Shown here piece after piece: positions 35,847 through 46,258 of a stretch of 64,000 bases of DNA (positions within the stretch are counted from its first letter, which is position 1; the number at the start of each line of letters is the position of its first letter). The translations under genes and the position numbers were made by a program. The DNA is from Tenebrio molitor (lineage: Eukaryota > Arthropoda > Insecta > Coleoptera > Tenebrionidae). Location of the stretch: the NCBI RefSeq assembly GCF_963966145.1, contig NC_091051.1:6138001-6202000 (forward strand), given 5' to 3'. The notes below the pieces were generated by a model, which was given only the letters and a program-made list of their open reading frames with translations, did not search any database and was not told where the DNA came from.

Positions 35847-37262
35847 CAGTGGCGTAGATAGTTTTTTGCTTTGGGGGGGGGTCTACATACTTTTGTATTA
35901 CGTACAGTTGCGGACACGGAATTTTAGACGTCAAATTTATGTCAATTCAAAAAGTGTAAATGTAAACCACGCTTTATTGTCATTATGACTGACGTTTGAA
36001 ACTATTTGACATTAGAAAGTTTTAGTTGAAATTTGTTTTTCACATCATCATTACAAAAATCGAAAGTGAGGTTAGTTGTACCTAAAGCCAGTTTTACATT
36101 TTTATGTCAATCGAATGATAAATCGTCCAAGATTCCGTGTCCGCCATTGTACCTATAAAAATTTGGTTTTTCATGTAGTTTGCTAGTTGCTACCTTATAA
36201 CACTAGAATATGAAATTATCACAATACGACACAATCATGTTTATTGCTCATACGCATCATGTTGAAAAAAGACCAAAAAAAAAACTCAAAAAACAATTTT
36301 TGATAAGTAATCCAGCACGGAAAAAAATCGGCAAAAATTAAGCTGTTTGATTTCCGTCATTAAAGTGCCCCTGATATATGGACCTATCAAAATGAACATA
36401 ACATGTTGCTGAATTTCCTGCGATGTCTGAGTATTCTTCTATTGCAAACTGACAACAGTGCACTGGACATTGACGCTATTTATAATCTCAAACTTTGAAA
36501 AATATAACCAAATTCAACAGACAGCTTTAATACTACCAAATTAAATGCAAAATTTCCATGGCCATTATGCCAAAACAACGTGAACGCATTTTATGTAGTC
36601 GGTTTTTTAATTTTTAATTTAAATCATTTTTTTTTTCTCAGCACTGATGACTTTATGTACACTGACCGGCACAAAAAGCGACTCATTATGATTTTTTTAA
36701 ATAAATAATCTTGAAATTATATTTGTGCTTATTTTTTTAATAATATGTAGTTAAATTGGGACAGTTTCAATGATCGGGAGTGGTATGGTTACTATGGCAA
36801 CCGAATTGTTTTGTTTAAATAAAAAGAAAGAAAAGTTTGCGCTACTTCCATGTTGTGTTTTTGTCGGTTGATTTACGTGTTAAAATATTTAATTTGACAA
36901 CATGAGATACTAATTCAAAATACTATTCAAATTTTGGCAATTTTTCATAACATACATTTTTTTCTAAAAAAATTGATTTTATCATTTTTCATTAAAATCT
37001 TATTTGCTGTGTTTAATGTTTTGTTTGTCGTATATTCTTTGGCAAAGAATAACTTAAATAACACTTATCAATACAGTATGATATACCAAATATACCAAAA
37101 AATTTTTCTAAGACAATGAATTACTTAAAATTCAAAGTGAGTCGGTTTTTGTGCCTGTCAGTGTATATACTAAAAAAGTATTATTCAGTTGTAAAAGTAT
37201 ATGGATGAGCTCTGGGGGGGGGGGTCCGGACCCCCTGGACCCCCCCCTTATCTACGCCACTG
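35847..37262. mobile_element. non-autonomous hAT element, 1416 bp, 8-bp target duplication
   Basis: The ends are inverted repeats CAGTGGCGTAGATA. They are flanked by a perfect direct repeat GCAAGCCG (35839-35846 and 37263-37270), the 8-bp duplication typical of hAT transposons. Runs of G or C stand near both ends (35873-35881 and 37214-37247). No transposase-like frame is present. About 260 bases of the interior (36345-36600) are shared with 43335-43600 outside any hAT boundary. Confidence 0.9.
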
Positions 37263-37700
37263 GCAAGCCGCAATTTCTTGCGTTTTCTGCTGCATTGAAA
37301 CTGGCAAAATGGCAACCGTTGTGTTCACTGTTCCCAAGGTTACTCGCAACACTAAACATTTGACGGGAGCAACCACGCGATGCGAACATCCGTGATGTGG
37401 GCAGACATTTATTTACATATTAATTTTTGTTGAATTTTAAGCTTTTAGGTCTTAATCGTGCATAAAATAGTGTATGTACTGCGGGCGTAAACTGGCTTTT
37501 ACGCCCTTAATTCATAAATCATAAATAACTAATATACATATAAATATTAATTACCAATTTTATGTTGTTTAATTCCATCTAAATATTTATTTCAGGTTAT
37601 CGCCACTCAACGTTTACTGTCTTGAAACCCACTCTCTTTGTACTCTACTACACTGTTATACCGTGAGATAATTTAAATTTATAATAATTAACGTAGGCTA

Positions 37701-37923
37701 TGACTTTAAAATTATATTGGCAACATCGTTGTGGTTTGTCAAAGTGACGCTTCAAAATTCAATACAAAATATGAAACTGCGAGTTGACAGTTGTATCGAA
37801 CACCCGGCTTGGCTACAACTGTTAACTCGCCGTTTTATGTATATTTTGTATTGAATTTTGAAGCGTCACTTTGACAATTCAAATCAAGGTGTCAACAGTG
37901 TTGCCAATATAATTTTAAAGTCA
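37701..37923. mobile_element. fold-back element with about 95-bp arms
   Basis: The arms start TGACTTTAAAATTATATTGG and read through AAAGTGACGCTTCAAAATTC and GAGTTGACAGTTGTA before the centre. Both arms are nearly identical, so almost the whole element can fold into one hairpin. Target duplication is unclear. Confidence 0.75.
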
Positions 37924-38443
37924 ATCATGACACCCTTATTAAATTTAATCATGACTCTAATTACCTTGGTGACGAATTCATCTCTTTCTCACAGGTTATA
38001 ATTGCATAAATCTATATCGTTTTATGTTTACTTTAATCACGATTTTAGTTAACGGCAACTTTAATATGGCCTATAGGTAGTCTGCTTTAATTATAAATTT
38101 AAATGATCTCACGGTATCTGGAAACGTTATAAATAACTATGATTACCAAAATACTGTATTTCCTGTATTTTGAATCTATAAAAGTTGGATTAAATAAATT
38201 TGGCGGATTCACAGCGCGTGCGCTTGACTACTTAAAACAATTTTATCCACGACTATTGTATAATGTACCCCTTATACGTCTGTTAATCACTGCCGTGATT
38301 AATGAGTCATTTCATTAATCACTGCTGTCAGAAGCTTCCTTGATTTAGCTATATTATATTGTTTTGCTACAAACAATTATTGGTTTTTAAAATTTTATCG
38401 TCTAAACCACTAAATATTTTCAATTCAGTTCTGTACATACATA
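37924..38443. other. noncoding stretch, nothing recognised
   Basis: AT-rich, without exon-like features. Confidence 0.4.
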
Positions 38444-39100
38444 CAAATTAAATGGTTGTTAATAGGCTACAAAACGGCTTAATAAATTCACGTATAGCTC
38501 CAAGGGCTTCAAGACTAAACTGTCAAAATATTTTTTTTCAAATGGGATTACGTACTTTTTTTTAGTAATTCTGATAGAGATTTTAATTCTGAAAACAACA
38601 ATGTATCACAAGTATAACTTCACATAAAAAAAATAACACTAACTTTTGAAACAAATGACGAGCACAAAGCGAAAAGCTATCAAAATACATTGCGTTGCAA
38701 TGTAATAACCAAATTAAGGTAGCTGGAAAAACAAATGACAAATAATAACATGTGGGATTGCGCAGTTATGCCGCCAATGTTTAGCGCAAAATGGAACATA
38801 GACGATAGTAGGGATATTTTACATTTTTTTTTGGTGAATTTTTGGTATTTAAGTGTATACTTGTGATACATTGTTGTTTTCAGAATAAAAATCTCTATCA
38901 GAATTACTAAAAAAAGATATGTAATCCCATTAGAAAAAAATTTTTTTGACAGTTTACCCTTGAAGCTCATGGGGCTATACTTGAATTTATTAGGCCATTT
39001 TATAGCCTATTAACAACCATTTAATTTGGTGTCCAGATAATTAAAATCTTCCGATAAATAACGGAGTTATGAACTCGTCTTCTTTTTTGGGGACACTCTG
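38444..39100. mobile_element. palindromic element, copy B (relative of 27806-28442)
   Basis: Inverted blocks include AAATTAAATGGTTGTTAATAG with its complement near 39000-39025, and GAATAAAAATCTCTATCAG facing its complement near 38570-38600. The right terminus is GACACTCTG plus TA at 39101-39102. The outer left end, about 90 bp, is missing compared with the right. Confidence 0.75.
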
Positions 39101-39128
39101 TATAAAAAAAATAAAAAAAAAAATTTTG

Positions 39129-39198
39129 CTTGACAAGATTCGAACTGGGGACTCGCGGTTGGAAGGCAACCAGTATCTACACATAGCCATCACCAACT
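39129..39198 (-). ncRNA. tRNA-like sequence, probable SINE head or tRNA relic
   Basis: On the minus strand an A-box-like TGGCTATGTGTAG and a B-box-like AGTTCGAATCT stand at the spacing of a tRNA. Between them is a possible anticodon hairpin (GGTT and AACC around a seven-base loop with CTT). The T-stem and acceptor stem do not pair well, so this is not a functional tRNA. An A/T-rich tract follows downstream, as in a SINE tail. Confidence 0.4.
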
Positions 39199-39416
39199 TC
39201 GACTGTGTGTGTCGTATATCTATTTCTTAACATACCATGTTTTTCCAAACATTTTATAAATCGAAGTAGCTTTTGAAACAAAACAAATTTGACTCAAACC
39301 TGTCAACATTATTGTTTGTGTGCGTAGATTTCTCAATGTTTTTATATTTTGTGTTAAAAAAACGAACTAAAAATGGATATAGAAAATGAAAATGACAGTA
39401 GTCGTGGATAAAGTAT

Positions 39417-39728
39417 AGTATACTATTTTTTTCACTACTAGTCTCAGAAGCCGTCATTATTGACTCTCGAACCGACCCCAGAAGTAGAATTTCTCTCCCT
39501 TGGTTAATAATAATTTTCATTATTAACCAAGGTCAATAATGAACAGCCGTCACCTAGCAACGAAAGATTTTCTTTGATTTTATTGGTTAACGTAGACAGA
39601 CGATTTTCAATTTTCATAGCAACCGTTGAAAAATGAGAACTCGGATCGTCGCATCGGACAAACAAATTTAATTAATAATTATTATTAGAAAGGGTTTTAA
39701 CGGATCTAGTAGTGAAAAAAATAGTATA
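39417..39728. mobile_element. inverted-repeat element, partly shared with 59286-59370
   Basis: The ends are ATACTATTTTTTTCACTAC and its complement. The right 85 bases (GATCGTCGCATCGGAC to TAGTAGTGAAAAAAA) recur, inverted, at 59286-59360 directly against the second R2-like copy. A perfect small hairpin with TTGGTTAATAATAA lies inside at about 39499-39533. Confidence 0.65.
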
Positions 39729-39832
39729 TAAACCACGCTAGAGAAGACAATTTTAAGCCTCGCTTCTTTATTACCTACCTCGGCTTAAAAAAATGTCTTC
39801 TCTACCTTGGCGTATAATATACTATTATTATA
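39713..39832. repeat. fold-back hairpin (related to 56249-56373)
   Basis: The arms contain ATAAACCACGCTAGAGAAG and its imperfect complement CTTCTCTACCTTGGCGTATA. The core is rich in CCTCG. The same arm pattern recurs at 56249-56373. Confidence 0.65.
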
Positions 39833-40370
39833 CCTGAATCATAATCCCTGTTTTTGACATTGAAATGCGTGCGAAAAAGGGCCTTTAAAACACTAAAGCT
39901 TTAAGGGTTGCTTGGGTAACAACAAAAATCGTGCTCTTACCTATACTATTTTCGGATATATTAAAAATTGATACATTTTATACGGTAGCAAAATTTCATA
40001 AAGTAAATGACCTAAAATTAACTCTTGAAAATATGTTAACAATATAATAATAATAATGTTTATTAAATTCCTTAGAATATTTCCAGATACCAAAGAGTTA
40101 GTGACAATTCTTAATTTAACCTCTGGTCTATGAAATGTATTTCTGATACGAATAAACTGATAACAAAATGGATAACACCATAAAAAACATCTTTTTTTTC
40201 ACAAATTATGTGTGTTAAAGTGAAATGTTTAATTGTTTAAGAATGTAAAGAGAAGTACATATGTTTATTCATCTGTCATAAGCAGTGCATTTTTAAGTTG
40301 TTCAGTTTCTTTCATTCATTTGGTTTGTGACTGCTCAAAGAGAAATGAAAGAGAAATTCAAAAAAGAAAT

Positions 40371-40661
40371 TTTTTCTATAATTGATTCAAAAAATTGAAA
40401 TTCACGCATAGTTATCTGTGCCTGAAGTGGGTCATTTTCTGACGTGTATTTTTTTTTGCATTGTTAGTAAGATCGAAACCATAGAAACCATACAAAACAG
40501 TGTGTGAAATGCAATTTCACGCATACGACTATTTCTGTTTTTCATTTCACGCACTGTTTTTTATTAGTTACCTAGCAACATGGTCACTGCATTGAAACTT
40601 CAGAGTTCCTTCAAAAATTTGAATTTTTAATTTCAATTTTTTGAATCAATTATAGAAAAAA
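40371..40661. repeat. inverted-repeat element plus adjoining hairpin
   Basis: The outer arms TTTTCTATAATTGATTC and its complement, with AAAAAATTGAAATT, enclose about 230 bases containing TTTCACGCAT motifs. A second hairpin with GCGCGAAGATGTTTTTGTGCA arms follows directly at 40665-40795. Confidence 0.65.
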
Positions 40662-40989
40662 TATTGTTTATATTTCCTGCGCGAAGATGTTTTTGTGCAT
40701 TCAAAGGCTTATACTGCCTCGACCTTCGTCTCGGCGTAAAAGACCTTTTCATGCACAAAAAACACTCTCTTCGCGCACTTAATATAAAAATAACTATTTT
40801 TGTAGATTATCTAAAAAGCCTTTAACAAATTATTATTTTAAACACTGAATGTAAGGCAAAATGCGAAATCAGTTTTTTTTATCTTTAATTAAAATTGCCA
40901 CGAATATTTACTATGTACTTGATATAAATACATACTTCAATTTTTATATACATTAGTATCTGTATTAATAATTCAGATACAACCATTTT

Positions 40990-41030
40990 CAGTTGATTCT
41001 GCACTGGATTCTGAAGAACTAAAACTCAAG
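40990..41030 (-). pseudogene. remnant of a CBM14 Ser-rich tail
   Basis: The minus strand reads SSSESSAEST with nucleotide similarity to the tail ends at 29040 and 32140. No chitin-binding domain is left around it. It may be a relic of a lost paralogue or a displaced minisatellite. Confidence 0.35.
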
Positions 41031-41460
41031 TCTGACAATTCGCAGTCTAAATGATCTGCAGCAACTTTTGTCAAGACGTTACGAAAGCTTTGAACACTAC
41101 TTGCCAAAGAAATTGTTTGTGTACTAAAATTTGAACGGATTTGGAGTTGTTTCGTACTTAAAATAGATTGTTGGAAGACTAAAATAATTTTCTAGTAGTT
41201 CACAATCTTCACACTTACAACTAACTCCTTATCTGCGTTGCGACATAAACCAATACTTATCGTTTATGCAAGATTATTGCTTTTATTACTTATTTTTATA
41301 AAATGTGTTATTGTCGTTACTTTATACCTGTGTCTATTAAAGATAAGAAACTATTTCGCTTGAAAATGGTTCAACTCAATTAAAATGTCACAAATCAGCT
41401 GATATACGAATAATACTTTATTGCAATAGTATAAATATTTAAGATACAAGCGTGCGGATT

Positions 41461-41885
41461 TTAATCTTCAGTGGATTCTGAAGAAATGGAACTTTCCGAA
41501 GATTCACTACTGGAACTGGAACTGGAATCACTGCTTTCCGAAGATTCACTACTGGGACTGGAATCACTGCTTTCCGAAGATCCACTTCCAGAACTGCCAT
41601 TGCAACCTGCTTGATCCGGCCAATCACAAACGTTCAATTTGGGGTTGAAGTGCAAATTTGCAGGACAGTCAAACAAGTAAGGAGTACCGTTGGAACATTG
41701 CCAGAATTTGGTGCAGTCTTTGTGGGGTACGTAAACTGGATTCTTACCATCCTTGGCTGGACACTTTGGCTCTACAAAATTTCAATGAAGATCAAGTCTC
41801 ATGGTAATAACTAATAATGGTACTTACTAGAGTGCACTCCAACAACCGTCAAAACCAAAACACCCAAGATAATTGAAAACTTCAT
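41461..41885 (-). CDS. secreted CBM14 protein with Ser-rich tail
   Basis: Exon 1 is 41828-41885 and exon 2 is 41461-41771, giving 122 residues. The signal peptide is MKFSIILGVLVLTVVGVHS. The mature part starts KPKCPAKDG and contains one peritrophin-A domain with the same cysteine spacing as the 31516 gene; the domain sequence is nearly identical to it. The Ser-rich tail is shorter and ends SESTED. The intron is 56 nt. It is the opposite-strand sister of the 31516 gene, so the pair arose by an inverted or dispersed duplication. A TATA box stands 75 bases upstream, and an AATAAA (minus strand, 41417-41422) lies 40 bases after the stop. Predicted to bind chitin outside the cell. Confidence 0.92.
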
Positions 41886-41958
41886 TTTTGCTTTGCTGAT
41901 ATTGTCACTTTGTCTTACAAAGCAAAACCAGAACTGACCCTGAACTGCATTTACTCCC

Positions 41959-41966
41959 TTTTTATA
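41959..41966 (-). promoter_or_regulatory. TATA box of the 41461 CBM14 gene
   Basis: TATAAAAA on the minus strand, about 75 bases before the start codon. It implies a leader of about 45 bases, similar to the other CBM14 genes. Confidence 0.65.
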
Positions 41967-42792
41967 CTGTTCGGAACAATTGATTTCAATTAATCCGTTT
42001 GATGGATTTGGAATCAAAGAGGGATTTATTGGTTAATATTTCTGAAAGAAGATGGATGGAGATCTTATGATTGTAGTATTGCGTATCATAATGAGAATAA
42101 AAATAATATACGCAACAGAGAACAAAGAAAGGTTTGTACATTTATGTACATTTATGTATGTAATAAAGTTCGAAAATTTTCATTCTGGCCATGTTTAAAC
42201 AGTTTGAAAAGTTGTCTTGGTAATGTAATCAAACTTAAAGATTTCCAAGGGGAACTTTTTCTTGTATATTTTAGTTGAAAGAAATTTTGTTCATTGAAGA
42301 AAATTTCTGTTGGTAAAAGTATACAGAAATCGGTACTGATTACTATACCAAGCAATAACAGCAAAATGTGTTCTCTCAAAAACCATACAACGTCTTGTCG
42401 ACAACCAACATAAGACAGATATTGAAAAGTGAATGAACTGAAGGACAAAGAAAAAAATGATAATGTAAAAATAATTTTTGCTTTCATTGAGTTTGAGTTC
42501 CAAAAAAATTCAAAGATGGGACAATCACAAAAGGTTGTGGCCGTGGCAAGGTTTCTTAAAAGGAAGAATGATAGTAATTCTTATAAGGAAAAATATAGTT
42601 ATACTCTGTACGCTGATAGATTGCACGTTTTTTGACAGAAGACAGACACAGAGACAAGTGTGGCGGGCATTAATCTGCAAGGCTACAACGGTTTTCTAAA
42701 TAACGTGAAACAATTGAGATGGAGAGTTTAGTATTTTTCACTGCGTTATGTTTTGGAACTAGAATTTAAAAACGTTCAATCTGTTAGCGTAC
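41967..42792. other. noncoding stretch, nothing recognised
   Basis: Overlapping short frames on both strands at 42150-42700 show no domain. Confidence 0.4.
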
Positions 42793-43246
42793 GGGTCATT
42801 CACGAAACTCGGTAAGGCTCGATAAGGCGTTGCAAATTCAAAACCGTGACAACCGACATTGTTGAAGCATTGTAGCATTCCAAATGATTGTAGTCGAAGC
42901 AACCTATGCCCATGTTATGAAATTTTTGCCGCTTTCACATTGAACTGTCAATTTTTTCGCTGTCACTGGCATTTTTTAGGTGAAAAGTGCGGTGATGAGA
43001 ATTTTATTTATTTCTTTTTAAATTAACGATTGAATATAACAATACTGAGTTCCTTAATTCCTCTGTGTAAACGGTGTATTCACTTCACTTATTCATATTA
43101 TTTTGGAAATTTTTATATGAAGCGGCAACCATAAATTTTACATTCAGTTTTTACGCCTACTTGGACTACAATCATTTAGAATGACCCTGTGTATTTGCCG
43201 TTTCGTTAACAATTTGCAAATTTGCAACGTTTCGTGAATCTCCCCC
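42793..43246. repeat. inverted-repeat element, about 450 bp
   Basis: The left arm GGGTCATTCACGAAAC then GCGTTGCAAATTC faces the right arm GCAACGTTTCGTGAATC. Arms are interrupted, so this is an old element. Confidence 0.5.
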
Positions 43247-43334
43247 TAAGTTTTAATTTAAGTGTTGTAAATATCGTTCACGTTGTTCACGTTGGCATGA
43301 TGGGAGGCCATGATTTATTTTTTTAACGTTGGAC

Positions 43335-43600
43335 ACATTGTTTGATTTCCATCAGTAAAGTGCCTGACATACTGACCTATCAAAGTGAACATAACGTGTT
43401 GCTGAATTTCCCGCGATGTCTGACTATTCTTCTATTGCAAACTAGTAAAACTGACAACAATGCATTAGACATTGACGCTATTTATAACCTCAAACTTAGA
43501 AAAACATAACCTAATTCAACAGACAGCTTTACTATTAAATTAATTGCAAGATTTCCATGGCCTCTCATTGTGCCAAAACAATGTGAATGCATTTTAAGTT
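43335..43600. repeat. repeat shared with the interior of the hAT element
   Basis: It matches 36345-36600 over about 260 bases, for example ATGTTGCTGAATTTCC against GTGTTGCTGAATTTCC, then GACATTGACGCTATTTATAA. Neither hAT terminus is found here. Confidence 0.7.
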
Positions 43601-43689
43601 AAACGAATATACGCGGGTTTTTTGAAATGTTAAAAAGATGGTTTATTTATGGCACTGGTTACACCTAGTGAGGAAGCAAAATTAATAAT

Positions 43690-43990
43690 ATATTATTACA
43701 AATTTATGGTGGCCCAGTTCATCATACAGCGTCAGTGAGGCACTGGTTGAATGAACGGTGCATAGATGGAGGAGGGTTGTTTTACTTGCCACCTAGATCT
43801 TCCGATCTCACTCCCTTGTTTTTCTTGTAGAATCACATTAAATTAACTGGTGCCCCACTTCTACATCAAATCTAAATCAAATTTAATAAAGGAGAATTTG
43901 GAACAGCCCCTTTTGTAGGAAATGTTCGAAAGAGTACAAATCAACATTATTAGAAGAGTTGAGTTTTGCAGCATGAACAAAATTTAGAAC
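43690..43990 (+). pseudogene. Tc1/mariner-type transposase relic (C-terminal part)
   Basis: One frame reads a decayed DDE block: GGPVHHTASVRHWLNE, then GGG, then LPPRSSDLTPLFFL, the usual PRSPDLTPLDFFLW. A stop follows and the frame shifts; the later VRKS and VLQHEQNLEHLL pieces match the transposase end. No terminal repeats were found. Confidence 0.65.
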
Positions 43991-44064
43991 ATTTGCTCTA
44001 ATTTTTATTTTTCCTTTATTTTTTTAAATTTTTCACTGACAGGTTTTTTGATTTTTTAAAATGT

Positions 44065-44165
44065 AACAGGTGTTCAATTGAACAACATCGTAAATTAAGT
44101 TGATTAGACAAAGATAGCGACAAAGATGAAAGCCAATTCGATGAACTTTTCAATTGAATGCTTGA
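44065..44165. mobile_element. MITE-like element, family of 26106
   Basis: It carries GTGTTCAATTGAAC, the internal GACAAAGATAGCGACAAAGA, and a complementary right end ACTTTTCAATTGAA. It lacks about 40 bases of the left arm found in the 26106 copy. Confidence 0.7.
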
Positions 44166-45144
44166 TTGATACAAAAAATCAAACCCCTACCATTGTTAAA
44201 TTGATCTAACATGCTGCCAACTTCCTTTCAGAAAATATCTTCGGGCCAGAAATAAGATACATTTCCTTCATATTTCCCCTAAGTTTCTGCTGAATTCTTT
44301 TGTGAATTTGGAGACACTCTGTTTTCATGACGAACATTTTGGCAGTAGCAAAGGATCATGCGCAAAATAAAACAACAAATAATATGTAATGTATAAGTGA
44401 ATTTATTTTCAAAATAGTTTCTATACCTAGGTTAAGAAAGTATCTGTTACAAAACATTAATAATAATTTACAGAACAAATAGAAATCAATTGAATAAAAT
44501 GGGTCAATACTTCATTTAATTCAATATTCACAATTCCTTGAAGCATTTGTGAGCTCATTGTTTTCATAAAATTTTGTTGTGATAATATCCTCTCCTTCAC
44601 GAACTGTTTCAAATTAATCACAGAGCACAGATGTTATCAAGAGTTGGGATCCAGACACTTGTTTGAATCGAAGACATTTTCACATTGCAGTAGCATATCG
44701 TGTATCAGAAAAATCTTGAATCAAACTATTAAAGTTAGATTTTAAGGATAATTCAAGGTGCATTTGATAATCATAAAGATTTGATAAAAAAACAAGCAAT
44801 CTAATCTGATTGAAAATCTGTTACCTACTTATATTTTTCTTAGTTAACAAATTTGGTATGATTTATTATTTGCCAAGATTGTACAATAATCCTTATAATA
44901 CTATTAACAGTTGTTCGTGCGTAAAAAAATAAATTTAAAGCTCTGATTTAAAATCTATTATATCAGATTTCAAAGCTTAAGATAGGCAAGATATATAAAA
45001 AGTTAATTTATGAGACGGCAAAGTTTTTCCAAAAGAGAAAAATCAAGAACGACATAAAATTTTCCTTTAGAAAAATATAATGCAAATCTAAATTTATTTC
45101 TAAAGCGAAATATGTAGTATCGTGCGTTCAAATAAATTACAAGA
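44166..45144. other. noncoding stretch, nothing recognised
   Basis: AT-rich DNA without exon-like features. Confidence 0.4.
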
Positions 45145-45499
45145 TTAAAACACGAGCGTAGCGACGGTTTTAAGGCCTCGAGGGCAATTAGAAAAGCCTA
45201 ATTTACCCTGAAACGAGTTGCATACAAAATTTTATTGTTTGAAACGACGTCCCTGAAGTTTCCAAATCTTTTAAAAATGGTTTCGCATTTGTTTTTTACA
45301 GTTTTGACAAATTTTTCAAGACATGTCAGAAATGTGACGTTGAATGTGCTGTCCAGGGCAACGGTTCGTTAAGCTACGTATACACGAGACACTCAAATGT
45401 CGACACTCGTGTCTAGAGGTGGTCTATAGAGTGAATGTCGGTGTATGTACAGCACATAGATCGGTGTCGCTAGAGGCGACATTCGGTGTCACGACACCC

Positions 45500-45703
45500 C
45501 ACGTGGAAATTACTAAAAAGTTGCATAACCTGCGAACGCAAATAAATAATGGAGTGCGAAAAATAAAAAATAAAAAATCTGGAGAGGGAGCCGATGATGT
45601 GGTGTTCACTTCAAATTGGGAGTTTTTCAATTCCATATTATTTATGATGGGAGGAATGACACGCGAGAACACTCAATCAGACATTCTCAAAAAGTTTCGG
45701 TAA
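45500..45703 (+). pseudogene. MADF/Myb-SANT-like domain fragment of Harbinger ORF
   Basis: The frame reads KLHNLRTQ, then KSGEGADDVV, then WEFFNSILFM, which is the second half of a MADF-like DNA-binding domain as carried by PIF/Harbinger elements and derived insect genes. No start region is left and the frame ends at the internal deletion. Confidence 0.7.
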
Positions 45704-45878
45704 TATTTGCATCTTGCATTCTCAGTTCTGATAGCAAACGATTATATGCGCCTAACTCCCTTCTTTTCATGATCCACTCCTTCACCCAGCAACTTCTTGT
45801 TTTTTTAGAATTCTTTCGTTTTTTTACAAGGCAATAAATTATCATCGCTGCCGCTAACCGTCTTTTTATTCTTGACAT
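45687..45878 (-). pseudogene. Harbinger transposase N-terminal fragment
   Basis: The frame has a basic start (MSRIKRRLAA), then CWVKEWIMKRRELGAYN and LLSELRMQD. This is the pattern W-V-x-x-W-x-x-R-R-x-x-G-A-Y-x-x-L-L-x-E-L-R that opens PIF/Harbinger nucleases. It breaks off before the catalytic DDE residues. Confidence 0.75.
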
Positions 45879-46258
45879 GGTTGAAAATAGCCCACTACAT
45901 ACATGATGCGTATAACCTTTTACTTCATGAAATTGCCGGAGATTTAATTATGTGTAAACACTTCGTAGATCAGTCTATCAACTTTAGTGTACTGAATAAC
46001 TCTAGAAACTAATCTATGCAACAATTTACTAAGTCGTGTGAACACATCGTAGACTAAATCTAGACACGAGTGTCGACATTTGAGTGTCTCGTGTATACGT
46101 AGCTTTATCTACTCATTTTGCTTTAGGGCAGTTAAGAGGCAGTTTACAAAGGAGAAAACTGAGAATTTATTTGAACTCACGGTATATTACATGACCTGCT
46201 ATATTCGTGCAATAACTTACGTTCCGGATACACCTTAGTATTCGTGGTATGTATTATA

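Larger units (their letters stand above)
45372..46104. mobile_element. PIF/Harbinger deletion derivative, 733 bp, TTA duplication
   Basis: Perfect 46-bp terminal inverted repeats begin AGCTACGTATACACGAGAC. They are flanked by TTA on both sides (45369-45371, 46105-46107), and the empty site is visible in the paralogous repeat near 1020. Two relic coding pieces point towards each other inside: a MADF/Myb-like piece on the + strand and a transposase N-terminus on the - strand. The middle of the parent element is missing. Confidence 0.9.
45145..46170. repeat. fold-back repeat copy 2, interrupted by a Harbinger element
   Basis: Bases 45145-45371 and 46105-46170 together match 811-1094, for example GGCCTCGAGGGCAATTAG and GTTGTTTGAAACGACGT-like blocks, then CAGTTTACAAAGGAGAAAA. 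The left hairpin arm of copy 1 is absent. The match resumes exactly after the Harbinger insertion. Confidence 0.8.

Noticed and set aside
39500..39533. Perfect short palindrome as a possible regulatory site
   Set aside because: It lies inside an inverted-repeat element with no gene nearby, so it is explained by the repeat.
45344..45500. N-terminal part of the 119-residue frame at 45344-45703 as a real gene start
   Set aside because: It starts outside the Harbinger element and runs through its terminal repeat; only the MADF-like part has coding character.
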